NCBI GenBank assembly: GCA_966250335.1
Contig: CBINGZ010000020.1
Span: 23,386-87,385 of the forward strand
Reading direction: 5' to 3'
DNA from: OLB7 sp966250335
GTDB taxonomy: Bacteria; Bacteroidota; Ignavibacteria; OLB7
Length of the DNA: 64,000 bases
Part shown: piece after piece, positions 1 to 8,614 of the stretch
Layout: every line of letters begins with the position of its first letter
Numbering within the stretch: position 1 is the first letter of the stretch
The notes under the pieces: generated by a model
What the model saw: only the letters and a program-made list of their open reading frames with translations
What the model was told of the DNA's origin: nothing
Database searches by the model: none
Program-made: the position numbers and the translations under genes

Positions 1-1
1 C

Positions 2-2578
2 GAGGGGATGGCGGAGTATCTCTCGGTCGGCAGAGTCGATCCCAACAGCTCCATGTGGCTGCGCGATGCCGTGCTGCGCGACGACCTGCCGACGATCGAC
101 GACCTGGGGGGAAACTCCAAATACTTCCCCTACCGGTACGGACAGGCGCTCTGGGCATATATCGGCGGGCGATACGGCGATGATGTGGTCCACGATATCT
201 ATCGCGGCGCCCTCTCGGCCGGCATCGAGCCGAGTCTGCGCCGGGTGATCGGCATCGGGGAGGATTCGCTCTCGGCCCTCTGGCACGCCGATCTCCGCTC
301 CACCTATTCGCCGATGCTGGTCGGCAGGACCGAACCGCGCGCGCTCGGCGAGCGCATCCTGGCGTTCGACACCGACGGCGGCGATCTGAACGTGGCCCCC
401 TCCATCAGCCCCGACGGGAAATACGTGGCGTTTCTCTCCACGCGCGGGCTCTTCTCCATCGATCTCTTCCTGGCCGACGCGGCCACCGGCGAGGTGATCA
501 GCGAGCTTTTCAGTGCGGAGAGCGACGGGCATTTCGACGCAATACGATTCATCAACTCGGCCGGGTCATGGTCTCCCGACGGAACCAGGTTCGCCTTCGT
601 CACCTTCGCCTCCGGCAACGACGAGATCTCGATACTCGATATGGCGACGAGAAACATCGACAGGCGGATCAGGGTGGAAGGGATCGGCGCCATCTCCAAC
701 CCGGGCTGGTCTCCCGACGGAACACGGCTCGTCTTCTCCGGGATCGCCGGGGGGATCAGCGATCTCTACGTCGTCGACGTGCGGACCTCCCGCACCGAAC
801 GCCTGACCGACGACAGAAACGCCGATATCCACCCCGTCTGGTCTCCCGACGGGAGGACGATCGCGTTCGCCAGCGACAGAGGAAGCGGAACCGACTTCAC
901 AAGGCTCACCTACTCGAAACTCGGTATATCGATTATCGATGTGAGCACGAAGGCGGTCCGTCAGCTCCCCCTCTTTCAGGGGGCCGACCATATCAACCCG
1001 CAGTTCTCGCCGGACGGACGCGACATCTACTTCATATCGAATCAGGATGGGTTTCCCGACATCTATCGCTATACGCTCGCCGGTGATCAGGTACATCGTG
1101 TGACGAAGGTAGCGACGGGGATCAGCGGTATCGCGGCCAGTTCCCCGGCGATGTCGGTTGCCGCGAAGAGCGGGCGGATCATGTTCTCGATCTTCGAGGG
1201 GGGATCGAACTCGATCCATGCGATGAACCCCGGAACCGTGACCGAGGAGCTGGTGACCGAACGGGTCGGCGATCAGCTTCCCGGCGCGATCCTTCCTCCG
1301 GAGACCGCCGCCGACGTGAAAATGGTCGACCCCTATCTGAACGACGCCATAACCGGGCTTCCCACGCAGACCGACTTCGAGGTCGTCCCCTATTCGGCCG
1401 CGCTCCAGCTCGATTATATCGGAACGCCGACGGTCGGCGTCAGCACCAGCGAGGCGTTCGGTCCGTCGCTCGGCGGGGCGATCTCCGCCTACTTCAGCGA
1501 TCTTCTCGGCAACCATCAGCTCGGCGTGTCGGTCCAGATGAACGGTCTTGGGGGAGGGCTGAACCTTGGGGATATCGGGGCGGAGGTCTTCTATCTCAAT
1601 CAGAGGAATCGGTGGAACTGGGGAGCCACGGCATCCCATATCCCCTACGTCGCCTCCCAGGTCTTCCAGCGTCCCGTCGACATCACGCTCGACTCACAGA
1701 ACGTCCGGGCGATCGAGGTGCGGCAGGACTTCCAGCGCGTCTACATCGACGGCGGCTCGCTCCTGACCCAGTATCCCTTCTCCACCACCCAGCGGTTCGA
1801 GGCGGAGGCGGGATACAAGCACTACGGATACGATGTGCGGAGCAACTACGAGTATTACGTCGGCGGCGATATCGTCGGCGAGAAGGTAGTGGAAGGGCAG
1901 ACCTTGGAGGGATTGAACCTCTTCCAGGGGACGACCGCTCTCGTCGGCGACAACTCGCACTTCGGGTTTACCTCCCCCGTGGAGGGGACCCGATACAGGC
2001 TGGAGGCGGGGGCCACCACCGGCACGCTGACCTTCGGTACCGCGCTGGCCGACTTCCGCCATTACATCTTCATGAAGCCGGTCACCTTCGCGATGCGAGG
2101 TTTCCATTACGGTCGCTACGGGAAGGATGGCGAGAGCGACAGGATCACCCCTCTCTTCCTCGGCTATCCGACCTACGTGCACGGATACGAGTCGTTCGAC
2201 ATATCGGAATGTGAAGGGACCAACGCCGACGGCACATGCCCGGTCTACGACAGGCTGCTCGGAAGCCGCATGGCCGTGGCGAACCTGGAGGTGCGTCTCC
2301 CGCTCTTCGGCAACTCCGACTTCGGCCTGATCAATTTCCCCTTCCTTCCGACCGAACTTGCAGCCTTCCTCGATGCCGGCGTCGCCTGGACCTCCGACCA
2401 GGCCCCGGTCTTCAAGCTGGAGCGCAATTCGATGGAGCGGATACCGGTGATGAGCGCGGGTCTTGCCGCGCGCGTCAACGTGCTGGGATATATGGTGGTG
2501 GAGATCTTCTACGTCTATCCGTTCCAGCGTCCGGAGAAGGGGGCTCACTTCGGGTTCCAGATCGCGCCGGGATGGTAA
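2..2578 (+). CDS. Peptidase-like / WD40-like (PD40) propeller / outer-membrane barrel protein, 5' end cut by the window
   Basis: The reading frame is open from the window edge, and its first residues, EGMAEYLS, look like the conserved glutamate segment of a gluzincin-type peptidase region. The ATG at 8 is therefore probably internal and the gene starts upstream. The middle third holds at least five TolB/PD40 blades, recognisable by repeated SPDG motifs (for example WSPDGTR and FSPDGRD). The last ~400 residues lack such repeats, are rich in aromatic and alternating residues, and resemble a BamA/surface-antigen beta barrel; the chain ends shortly after an aromatic-rich strand (VEIFYVYPF). Proteins of this architecture are usually 1,000-1,100 residues, so roughly 150-250 residues are missing. 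Location is inferred to be the outer membrane; the biological role is unknown. Confidence 0.75.
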   Translation, partial: EGMAEYLSVGRVDPNSSMWLRDAVLRDDLPTIDDLGGNSKYFPYRYGQALWAYIGGRYGDDVVHDIYRGALSAGIEPSLRRVIGIGEDSLSALWHADLRSTYSPMLVGRTEPRALGERILAFDTDGGDLNVAPSISPDGKYVAFLSTRGLFSIDLFLADAATGEVISELFSAESDGHFDAIRFINSAGSWSPDGTRFAFVTFASGNDEISILDMATRNIDRRIRVEGIGAISNPGWSPDGTRLVFSGIAGGISDLYVVDVRTSRTERLTDDRNADIHPVWSPDGRTIAFASDRGSGTDFTRLTYSKLGISIIDVSTKAVRQLPLFQGADHINPQFSPDGRDIYFISNQDGFPDIYRYTLAGDQVHRVTKVATGISGIAASSPAMSVAAKSGRIMFSIFEGGSNSIHAMNPGTVTEELVTERVGDQLPGAILPPETAADVKMVDPYLNDAITGLPTQTDFEVVPYSAALQLDYIGTPTVGVSTSEAFGPSLGGAISAYFSDLLGNHQLGVSVQMNGLGGGLNLGDIGAEVFYLNQRNRWNWGATASHIPYVASQVFQRPVDITLDSQNVRAIEVRQDFQRVYIDGGSLLTQYPFSTTQRFEAEAGYKHYGYDVRSNYEYYVGGDIVGEKVVEGQTLEGLNLFQGTTALVGDNSHFGFTSPVEGTRYRLEAGATTGTLTFGTALADFRHYIFMKPVTFAMRGFHYGRYGKDGESDRITPLFLGYPTYVHGYESFDISECEGTNADGTCPVYDRLLGSRMAVANLEVRLPLFGNSDFGLINFPFLPTELAAFLDAGVAWTSDQAPVFKLERNSMERIPVMSAGLAARVNVLGYMVVEIFYVYPFQRPEKGAHFGFQIAPGW

Positions 2579-2634
2579 TCGGCGCCTGATCGGTCGATGC
2601 CGCGCCCGCGGGAACGTTCATCTCCCGCGGGCCG

Positions 2635-3249
2635 TCACCCGGAGTCGCGGTTTCGTATCGCATCGAAATCTATCTCCGTCGAGGGGGTGATGTCGGCCTT
2701 CAGCACGCTCCGCATCTGGTCGAGCGCGCGGGCGTTCTCCTCCTCGGTGTTGGAGACGACGCAGTCGGAAGGGATCATAAGGTGGAAATCGCGCATGTAG
2801 GCGTCGTTGGCGGTGAAGAGGACGCAGATGTTGCCGGCGATCCCCGTAAGAATCAGCGTGCTGACCTTGAGATAATCGAGAAGGACGTCGAGCGTGGTCG
2901 AGTAGAACCCGGAGTGCTTCGGCTTCAGCACGAAGTAGTCATCCTCCTCGTGGGGGAGAAGCCGCTCGGCGATCGGCCTGCCGGTCGTATCCTCCTCGAT
3001 CACATGCTCGATCAGGTTCCCGAAATTCGACTGCCACTTCCCGAAGTTGTCGTTCACGTAGATGATGGGGATACCGGCCTCGCGTGCTCTCCGCTTCAGG
3101 TCGGCGAGCCGTTCGGCCATGGGGAGCGCAAAGGCGAGAAGATCCTTCCCCTCCTCGAACTCCAGATCGTTGATGACGTCGATCAGCAGCAGGGCGACCT
3201 CCGATTTGTCGGGGGCGGAGCCGTGCAGATCCTCGTTCTTTGCCGGCAT
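2635..3249 (-). CDS. Isochorismatase/nicotinamidase-family cysteine hydrolase
   Basis: A 204-residue single-domain alpha/beta hydrolase of the isochorismatase-like superfamily. The N-terminal strand LLLIDVIND carries the catalytic Asp, a Lys follows in FVLKPKHSGFYST, and the nucleophile Cys sits in LTGIAGNICVLFTANDAY, in the order expected for the Asp-Lys-Cys triad. I start at the ATG giving MPAKNED; the frame stays open further upstream, but that part lies over the neighbouring deaminase gene. Family members hydrolyse nicotinamide, isochorismate, N-carbamoyl amines or similar amides; nothing here identifies the substrate. The gene is 8 bp downstream of the HAD-deaminase gene on the same strand and is probably co-transcribed with it. 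Confidence 0.85.
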   Translation of the reverse strand: MPAKNEDLHGSAPDKSEVALLLIDVINDLEFEEGKDLLAFALPMAERLADLKRRAREAGIPIIYVNDNFGKWQSNFGNLIEHVIEEDTTGRPIAERLLPHEEDDYFVLKPKHSGFYSTTLDVLLDYLKVSTLILTGIAGNICVLFTANDAYMRDFHLMIPSDCVVSNTEEENARALDQMRSVLKADITPSTEIDFDAIRNRDSG

Positions 3250-3257
3250 GGTCGTTT

Positions 3258-4442
3258 TCAGGTAAGTGAAAGAAGCTGACGGATGTAGGGGGACTGTTCG
3301 GCGTTTCCGTTCCGATGGAGCCATCGCTCGAAGAGCGCTCTGCTTTCGTCGGCGAGCACGTCGCCGACGATGCGGGGCATCTGGCTTTCCGGGCTTGCCG
3401 GAGGGCGCACACGCTCGGTGCCGCTGTCGGCCGGCGCCCGCAGGCCGAAGATGATGGTGTCGACGGCAGCCTGCATTGCGGCCCCCGTACACATCACGCA
3501 CGGCTCCAGGGTGGAGACGAGCAGAAGGTCGCGCGCGTCGGAAGGGATCATGCCGGCGGCGCGGGCGAACGTCACGATCTCGGCGTGAGCCGTTCTGTTG
3601 CGGCTGGCCATCTCCTCGTTATATCCTTTCGCGATCACCTTTCCCTCTCCGTCGGCAAGGACGCAGCCGATCGGCGCCTCCCCGGACTCCAGCGCAAGGC
3701 TCGCCTGTTCCAGCGCGATCCGCATGAGGCGTTCCACGGTCTCATCGGTCAGCCTGATCTTCGTGGGGGAGACGTTGTGAAGCGCGTCGTCGATCTTCTC
3801 CAGAAGCTCGGCGATATCGCTGTAGACAAGGCGCGCTCCGGCCCCGAGCAGCGCTCCGGCCGAGTGGACACCGGTACGCAGCCCGATACATGTCACCCCG
3901 GCCCGTCTGCATGCGACCGCATCGTACGGCGTATCCCCGATCATGGCGCACTGGCCGGGAGCGAGTCCCAGCTTCTGCAGCGTCACGTGGATGACGTCGG
4001 GCGCCGGCTTGCTCTCCTCGATATCCTTGGCGTTGACGACGACGTCGAAGAGTTCGTCCTGATCGAGCCCGACGTTCTCCATCATCGCCTTCAGGGACCG
4101 TTCGGCGGCGGAGGTCGCCAGGGCGAGTCTGAGTCCCTTCCGACGGAGCAGGGCAAGCAGATCCTCCGCTCCGGGATAGATCGTGAAGCGTTCTTCGGCG
4201 GCAATCTTCAGGAACTCCTCCTCGGTCCGGTCGCGCAGGGAATCCCCTTCCTTCTCATCCGCCGACTTTCCCAGGATCGCGGGGACGAGCTTGTCTCCTC
4301 CCTTCCCTATCTCCGGGGCGATCCGGTCGGCCGGGATGACATGGTCGTGAGCCAGGAACGAGCGCCGCCATGCTTCGACATGCGCGGCATTGGTATCCAG
4401 GAGCGTTCCGTCCAGATCGAAGATGATCGCATCGAGAGCCAT
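3258..4442 (-). CDS. Fusion of HAD-family phosphatase and CMP/dCMP-type nucleoside deaminase
   Basis: A 394-residue protein with two complete enzyme domains. Residues 1-220 form a HAD hydrolase of the phosphoglycolate phosphatase/beta-phosphoglucomutase type: DLDGT nucleophile motif (D9, D11), LATSAAERS motif II region, K145 in SKPAPD, and GDTPYD motif. Residues 230-394 form a zinc-dependent deaminase related to TadA/guanine/cytosine deaminases, with HAE (286-288) and EPCVMC (C315, C318) zinc and proton-shuttle residues. No stop or good internal start separates them. The pairing suggests handling of a modified or damaged nucleotide by deamination and dephosphorylation, but that is inference. 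The next gene downstream is an isochorismatase-like hydrolase 8 bp away. Confidence 0.85.
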   Translation of the reverse strand: MALDAIIFDLDGTLLDTNAAHVEAWRRSFLAHDHVIPADRIAPEIGKGGDKLVPAILGKSADEKEGDSLRDRTEEEFLKIAAEERFTIYPGAEDLLALLRRKGLRLALATSAAERSLKAMMENVGLDQDELFDVVVNAKDIEESKPAPDVIHVTLQKLGLAPGQCAMIGDTPYDAVACRRAGVTCIGLRTGVHSAGALLGAGARLVYSDIAELLEKIDDALHNVSPTKIRLTDETVERLMRIALEQASLALESGEAPIGCVLADGEGKVIAKGYNEEMASRNRTAHAEIVTFARAAGMIPSDARDLLLVSTLEPCVMCTGAAMQAAVDTIIFGLRAPADSGTERVRPPASPESQMPRIVGDVLADESRALFERWLHRNGNAEQSPYIRQLLSLT

Positions 4443-4569
4443 AAGGTGTTCAATAAAGGAACGCCGGGACCGGCGCGGGGAGTTGCGATATCGACCCCCT
4501 GCGTCACGGCTCCCGGCTGATGTTCCGTGAGCGATCCGGCGTCGACCGCCGGACCGTTGCGATTACAGA

Positions 4570-5028
4570 TTACAGGTTCGTTCCCATCGTCTGCTTCAGG
4601 TCGCGGATGCGGTCGTGCGCCTCCTTGACCTGGACGAACTGCCGATGGATGAGCGACTGGAGTTCTCCGGGGAGCGGCTCCTCCAGGGCATCCTGGTACC
4701 GTTCCACCGCCGCGTCCTCTCCCCGTTCGCACTCGGCCACGATCGCCTTGTCGTCGTCGCCGGTGAAGACATCCTTCAGGTTCAGCCATCCCCGGTGAAT
4801 GGTGCCGCTGAGGCTTCCATGATCGTCGGGATCGCCGCCGAGCCGGCGTACCTCCCCTTCAAGCTCGTTGCAGAACTGCGAACGCTGCTGCGCATAGCTG
4901 GAGAAGAGCGACTTCAGCTCTCCGCTGTGCGTTCCTTCGGCCGCATCACGAAACCCCTGCTCGCCGTCTTTGCATGTCTCGATCAGATTGTTCAGAACTG
5001 AGATGATCTCATCGGATTCGATAGCCAT
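4570..5028 (-). CDS. PA2169/DUF2383-family ferritin-like four-helix bundle protein
   Basis: A 152-residue, wholly helical, acidic protein resembling the PA2169 family (DUF2383), which adopts a ferritin-like four-helix bundle. I see the typical N-terminal ISVLNNLIETCKDGEQGF helix and a GDPDDHGSLSG turn before a helix beginning HRGWLNLKD. The start is the ATG at 5028, because a perfect AGGAGG lies six bases upstream; an in-frame TTG two codons earlier is less likely. Function of the family is not established; it is often associated with stress or stationary phase. It lies next to the YciE-like gene 5094-5690, another ferritin-like stress protein, on the same strand. Confidence 0.8.
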   Translation of the reverse strand: MAIESDEIISVLNNLIETCKDGEQGFRDAAEGTHSGELKSLFSSYAQQRSQFCNELEGEVRRLGGDPDDHGSLSGTIHRGWLNLKDVFTGDDDKAIVAECERGEDAAVERYQDALEEPLPGELQSLIHRQFVQVKEAHDRIRDLKQTMGTNL

Positions 5029-5093
5029 TGTCAACCTCCTGCGTGTAGTTTCATGTGTTGAGTTCCGCGTCCGCCGGACGCGGCGGTTCCGGT

Positions 5094-5690
5094 TTATGCG
5101 GTCGCGGCGCGCTTGCGGGATGCCGCAGTGCGACCTTTGGAACCTGCGCGACCGTTGCGTGAGGCAGCCTGCCCGTTCGAGGAGACTTCTCCGGCGGGCG
5201 CCTTGGCCTTCACGTTCTTCCGTTGCGAGAGCTTCGTCAGGAGCTTGTCGGTCTGCCCCTCTTCGTCGAGCGTCTGCTGAAGGATCATGGCGGCCTCCGG
5301 GTAGCCCAGCAGTTTAGCATAGGTGCGGGCGGTGCCGTAGGCGGCTATCTCGTAATGTTCCGCTTTCTGGGCGGCGGCGATAAGCGCGGCATCCATGACT
5401 TCCGGTTCGATGTCGGCTTTCGCCTTCAGCAGTTCGCTCCCTTCCTCCACAAGCCCTTCCATGGCGGCGCATTTCTTCCCCTTCGGGGTGATGCCGACGA
5501 TCTCGCAGACCCGCTCCAGACGGGCTACATGCTCCCTGGTCTGTTCCAGGTGTTCCTCGAAGGCGGCGCGCAGGTCGGGGGAGCTTGCTCCCTTCGCCAT
5601 TTTCGGCAGCGCCTTCACGAGCTGGTTCTCGGCGCTGTAGAGATCCTTGAGATCCTGGGCAAAAAGATCGTTCAGTGATGTGAGCTTCAT
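5094..5690 (-). CDS. YciE/DUF892-family ferritin-like protein with basic tail
   Basis: Residues 1-160 match the DUF892 (YciE/YciF) family: LNDLFAQDLKDLYSAENQLVKALPKMA at the N terminus (helix with E and H metal-type ligands), EEHLEQTREHVARLE, and AQKAEHYEIAAYGTA. These are ferritin-like bundles implicated in stress response. The last ~35 residues form a basic, low-complexity tail rich in Arg, Ala, Gly and Ser, which might bind nucleic acid (inference), echoing the Lys/Ala-rich protein elsewhere in the window. The ATG at 5690 is chosen because GAGGAG precedes it by six bases. It is followed on the same strand by the DUF2383 gene. Confidence 0.85.
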   Translation of the reverse strand: MKLTSLNDLFAQDLKDLYSAENQLVKALPKMAKGASSPDLRAAFEEHLEQTREHVARLERVCEIVGITPKGKKCAAMEGLVEEGSELLKAKADIEPEVMDAALIAAAQKAEHYEIAAYGTARTYAKLLGYPEAAMILQQTLDEEGQTDKLLTKLSQRKNVKAKAPAGEVSSNGQAASRNGRAGSKGRTAASRKRAATA

Positions 5691-5729
5691 GAATATCTCC
5701 TCGTTGTTCAATGTGTGATCATATCGCGG

Positions 5730-7046
5730 TCATATCGGCGTATCCGTCGAGCGCCTGTCGCCGGCCCGGCGGTCGGGGGCGGCTCCACCGGTTCCGGTAA
5801 CCCTTTCTCCGGCATACCGAAGCTCCGACATCAGCTTCTCCGCCATTACGTTCGACGCCGGCGCCGGAGGGGTGGGCCGGCGCGGCGAATAGATCTCGCT
5901 CCACGGGTTGACGACCCCAAGGATCTGATCGCTGATGATCATCCCGGCGAGCGATCCTAGCGTCAGGCCGTTCCCTGCATATCCTGTAGCGATGTAGATA
6001 TCCGGAACGAGCGGACTCGGGCCTATGTAGGGGAGACCGTCGGCGGAGATGTGGATCCGTGTGGACCAGCGGTACTCGATCCCGGCGACGTCATGTCGCC
6101 TTCGGATGTGATCCTCAAGCCGCGCATATCGTGGTCCGGAGTCCTCTTCCTCCTCCGCTCTGTGGCCCATTCCTCCCGTGAGCAGGATCGTCCGGCCGTT
6201 CTCCCGATAACTGCAACCGTAGTGATATGGTTCCTCCATATCGCGAAATACCCCCTGGGGGATCGGCGAGTTCAGACGTGCTCCCACGATGTAGGAGGCG
6301 TACGGCAGCACCTCGGCCTGTATCAGGTTCAGATTGGTCTGAGTGTGCGTCGCAATGACGACCGCGTCCGCGGTGATGACTCCGCCGCCGTCGATCCTGA
6401 TGCGCGCGGGGGAGCCGTCGGTGATGCCGGTGATGCGGGTCATCTCGAAAACGTAGCTCCCCTCGCCGCGCACGGCGCGCGCCAGGTGGAGCGTATACTG
6501 CATCGGATTCAGTTGCGCCTGGTTGTCGATCCGGAGGGAGGGGCGCGCCTCTCCGGAGCCGGTGGAGGATTCGAGCAGCTCGGCCTCCAGGCCGGCGGCG
6601 CGTTCGGCGTCGGCTTCGCCGCGAAGCCTCTCCTCGCCGTCGGGCGACTCACAGTAGATAAGGCCCGGCACCCGGCGGAAGCCGCACTCCATCCGTTCGT
6701 CGCGCACAAACTTCTCCACGCGATCTATCGCCGCGACGTTCGATCGCGCGACCTGGGCGGCGCTCTCGCTGCCGAAGTCGGCGGTCACCCCGCTGTAGCA
6801 GGCGTGCGGGATCACCGAGAGGTATCCGGCGCTGTGGCCGGTGGCGCCCCGTCCTATGTGGAGCGCGTCGATCACGGCGACGCGTTTCCCTCCCCGCTTC
6901 AGGAGGAGCGCGGTCGTGAGGCCGGTGATGCCGCCTCCTATCACCGCGACGTCGACTCTGAGGCTCCCCCCGAGTCGGGGGAACACAGGTGTGGGAACCG
7001 AGTCCATTATCCAGACGGAAGGGGGATCGGTCTGAAGATTCTCCAT
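5730..7046 (-). CDS. DAO-family FAD-dependent oxidoreductase
   Basis: A 438-residue flavoprotein of the D-amino-acid-oxidase (DadA/PuuB-like) superfamily. The dinucleotide-binding motif VAVIGGGITGLTTALLLKRGG is near residue 33, GATGHSAGYLS follows as the FAD contact typical of this family, and the C-terminal GYAGNGLTLGSLAG motif closes the FAD site. Such enzymes oxidise amines or amino acids such as gamma-glutamylputrescine, sarcosine or glycine; the substrate here cannot be read from sequence. There is no signal peptide or Rieske domain. The last ~35 residues are a poorly conserved, Arg-rich extension. A 268-bp spacer separates it from the divergent topoisomerase gene. Confidence 0.85.
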   Translation of the reverse strand: MENLQTDPPSVWIMDSVPTPVFPRLGGSLRVDVAVIGGGITGLTTALLLKRGGKRVAVIDALHIGRGATGHSAGYLSVIPHACYSGVTADFGSESAAQVARSNVAAIDRVEKFVRDERMECGFRRVPGLIYCESPDGEERLRGEADAERAAGLEAELLESSTGSGEARPSLRIDNQAQLNPMQYTLHLARAVRGEGSYVFEMTRITGITDGSPARIRIDGGGVITADAVVIATHTQTNLNLIQAEVLPYASYIVGARLNSPIPQGVFRDMEEPYHYGCSYRENGRTILLTGGMGHRAEEEEDSGPRYARLEDHIRRRHDVAGIEYRWSTRIHISADGLPYIGPSPLVPDIYIATGYAGNGLTLGSLAGMIISDQILGVVNPWSEIYSPRRPTPPAPASNVMAEKLMSELRYAGERVTGTGGAAPDRRAGDRRSTDTPI

Positions 7047-7262
7047 AACAGCATCAACAACATCGTGTCGGTAACCGGCGGCAGGGGGGGCGCCGCCGAA
7101 AGGCTTGATCCTGAGCGTTCAGATTCTCATCAACATCGTATCGGGATACGGGCACACCGCGTGTCGGGGAGTGTTGAAACGACCTCCCGGGGGGAGTTAT
7201 CCCCATGCATCTTCTCCTCCCGTACATCATAACAACGGATCGAGCCGTTTGGTTCTCACTTA

Positions 7263-7280
7263 TCCACATCACGATGTGGA
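7263..7280. promoter_or_regulatory. Perfect 8-bp inverted repeat upstream of topoisomerase IB (possible operator)
   Basis: TCCACATC-AC-GATGTGGA is a perfect dyad with a 2-bp spacer, ending 34 bp before the chosen topoisomerase start and lying between the divergent oxidoreductase and topoisomerase genes. That position suits a repressor or activator site, but no regulator gene lies next to it. Confidence 0.35.
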
Positions 7281-7314
7281 AAGGGGGAGAGCCCGAACAA
7301 ACGCCCCGCCGACG

Positions 7315-8481
7315 ATGTTGAGGGAGAAGGAACCGGACTCCGACTCGATCATGGGGGAAGAAGGTTCAGCCGATACGGAAACGGAGAACAACGAGACGAT
7401 GAGATCGACGGAGACACGGGCGAACGAGGAGACGACAGGAATCGACGACCCGATCGAGGCGGCTCGATCAATCGGTCTGCGATACGTGGGCGACGATGTT
7501 CCCGGCATAACGCGCGAGTCCTCCGGGAAGGGATTCCGCTACAGAGATCCCGATCGGAAGATCATCCGCGACAAGGCGACCCTCTCCCGCGTCGCCTCGC
7601 TCGCCATCCCTCCCGCATGGACCGACGTCTGGATCTCCCCCTCCGCGCGCGGCCATATCCAGGCGACCGGCCGCGACGCGAAGGGGCGGAAACAGTATCG
7701 CTACCATCCGCGCTATCGGGAGACGCGGAACATCTCCAAGTACGATCGCATGCTCCTCTTCGCCGATGCCCTCCCCAGGCTCCGCGAGCGTGTGGATGCC
7801 GATCTGGTTCTTCCGGGGATGCCGCGGGAGAAGGTGCTGGCGGCGGTGGTGAGGCTGCTGGAGCTTACGATGATCCGGGTCGGCAACGAGTCGTACGCCA
7901 GGGAGAACGGATCGTTCGGGCTGACCACGCTGCGGAACCGTCACGCCAGGATCGACGGCTCCACCGTCAGGTTCCGCTTCCGGGGGAAGAGCGGCGTGCG
8001 ACATGAGATCGAGCTGCACGATCGCCGCCTTGCGCGTATCGTGGGGCGATGCCGCGATCTGCCGGGGCATGAGCTGTTCGAGTATATCGACGCCGAAGGG
8101 ACTGTCCGCCGTATCTGCTCCGACGACGTCAACACCTATCTGCGGGAGATCTGCGGCGAGGAGTTCACCGCGAAGGATTTCAGGACGTGGGGAGGAACCG
8201 TGCACGCCGCCTCGACTCTTGCCGGCATGGAGGAGTTCGGATCGGAGACCGAGGCGAAACGGAGGATGGCCGAAGCGGTGAAGCAGGTCGCCGCACATCT
8301 CGGCAATCGTCCCGCTACCTGCCGGAGCTACTACATACATCCCGCCGTGATGAACGCCTATCTCTCGCGGAGGCTTCAGGAGATCTATGCGGCGGACCGG
8401 GAGGAGGCCGGGGAGGAGCATCCCTTCTCCCTCACCCGTGACGAACGGGTCGTGGTCGAACTGCTCCGTAACGATCGTTGA
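7315..8481 (+). CDS. Bacterial (poxvirus-like) DNA topoisomerase IB
   Basis: A 388-residue type IB topoisomerase, which relaxes supercoils through a 3'-phosphotyrosyl intermediate. The N-terminal subdomain begins near AARSIGLRYVGDD; the catalytic domain shows RVGNESYARENGSFGLTTLR, the KDFRTWGGT motif with a catalytic Arg, and the C-terminal CRSYYIHP containing the catalytic Tyr. The start is uncertain: ATGs at 7315, 7351 and 7399 are all in frame and none has a strong ribosome-binding site; the first ~45 residues are an acidic low-complexity extension. Family members are usually about 330-360 residues, consistent with a later start. Confidence 0.9.
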   Translation: MLREKEPDSDSIMGEEGSADTETENNETMRSTETRANEETTGIDDPIEAARSIGLRYVGDDVPGITRESSGKGFRYRDPDRKIIRDKATLSRVASLAIPPAWTDVWISPSARGHIQATGRDAKGRKQYRYHPRYRETRNISKYDRMLLFADALPRLRERVDADLVLPGMPREKVLAAVVRLLELTMIRVGNESYARENGSFGLTTLRNRHARIDGSTVRFRFRGKSGVRHEIELHDRRLARIVGRCRDLPGHELFEYIDAEGTVRRICSDDVNTYLREICGEEFTAKDFRTWGGTVHAASTLAGMEEFGSETEAKRRMAEAVKQVAAHLGNRPATCRSYYIHPAVMNAYLSRRLQEIYAADREEAGEEHPFSLTRDERVVVELLRNDR

Positions 8482-8614
8482 CGACGCTTCGCCCGCTCGG
8501 TCGCGCGGTGGTATCTTTACAGCGAACGATTCGGCGGGGAGATCCCGACGATCGTAACCTTCTCATCGAACATCCTCACGATACATCTCCATAACGACGT
8601 GTCGATCCGGCGAC

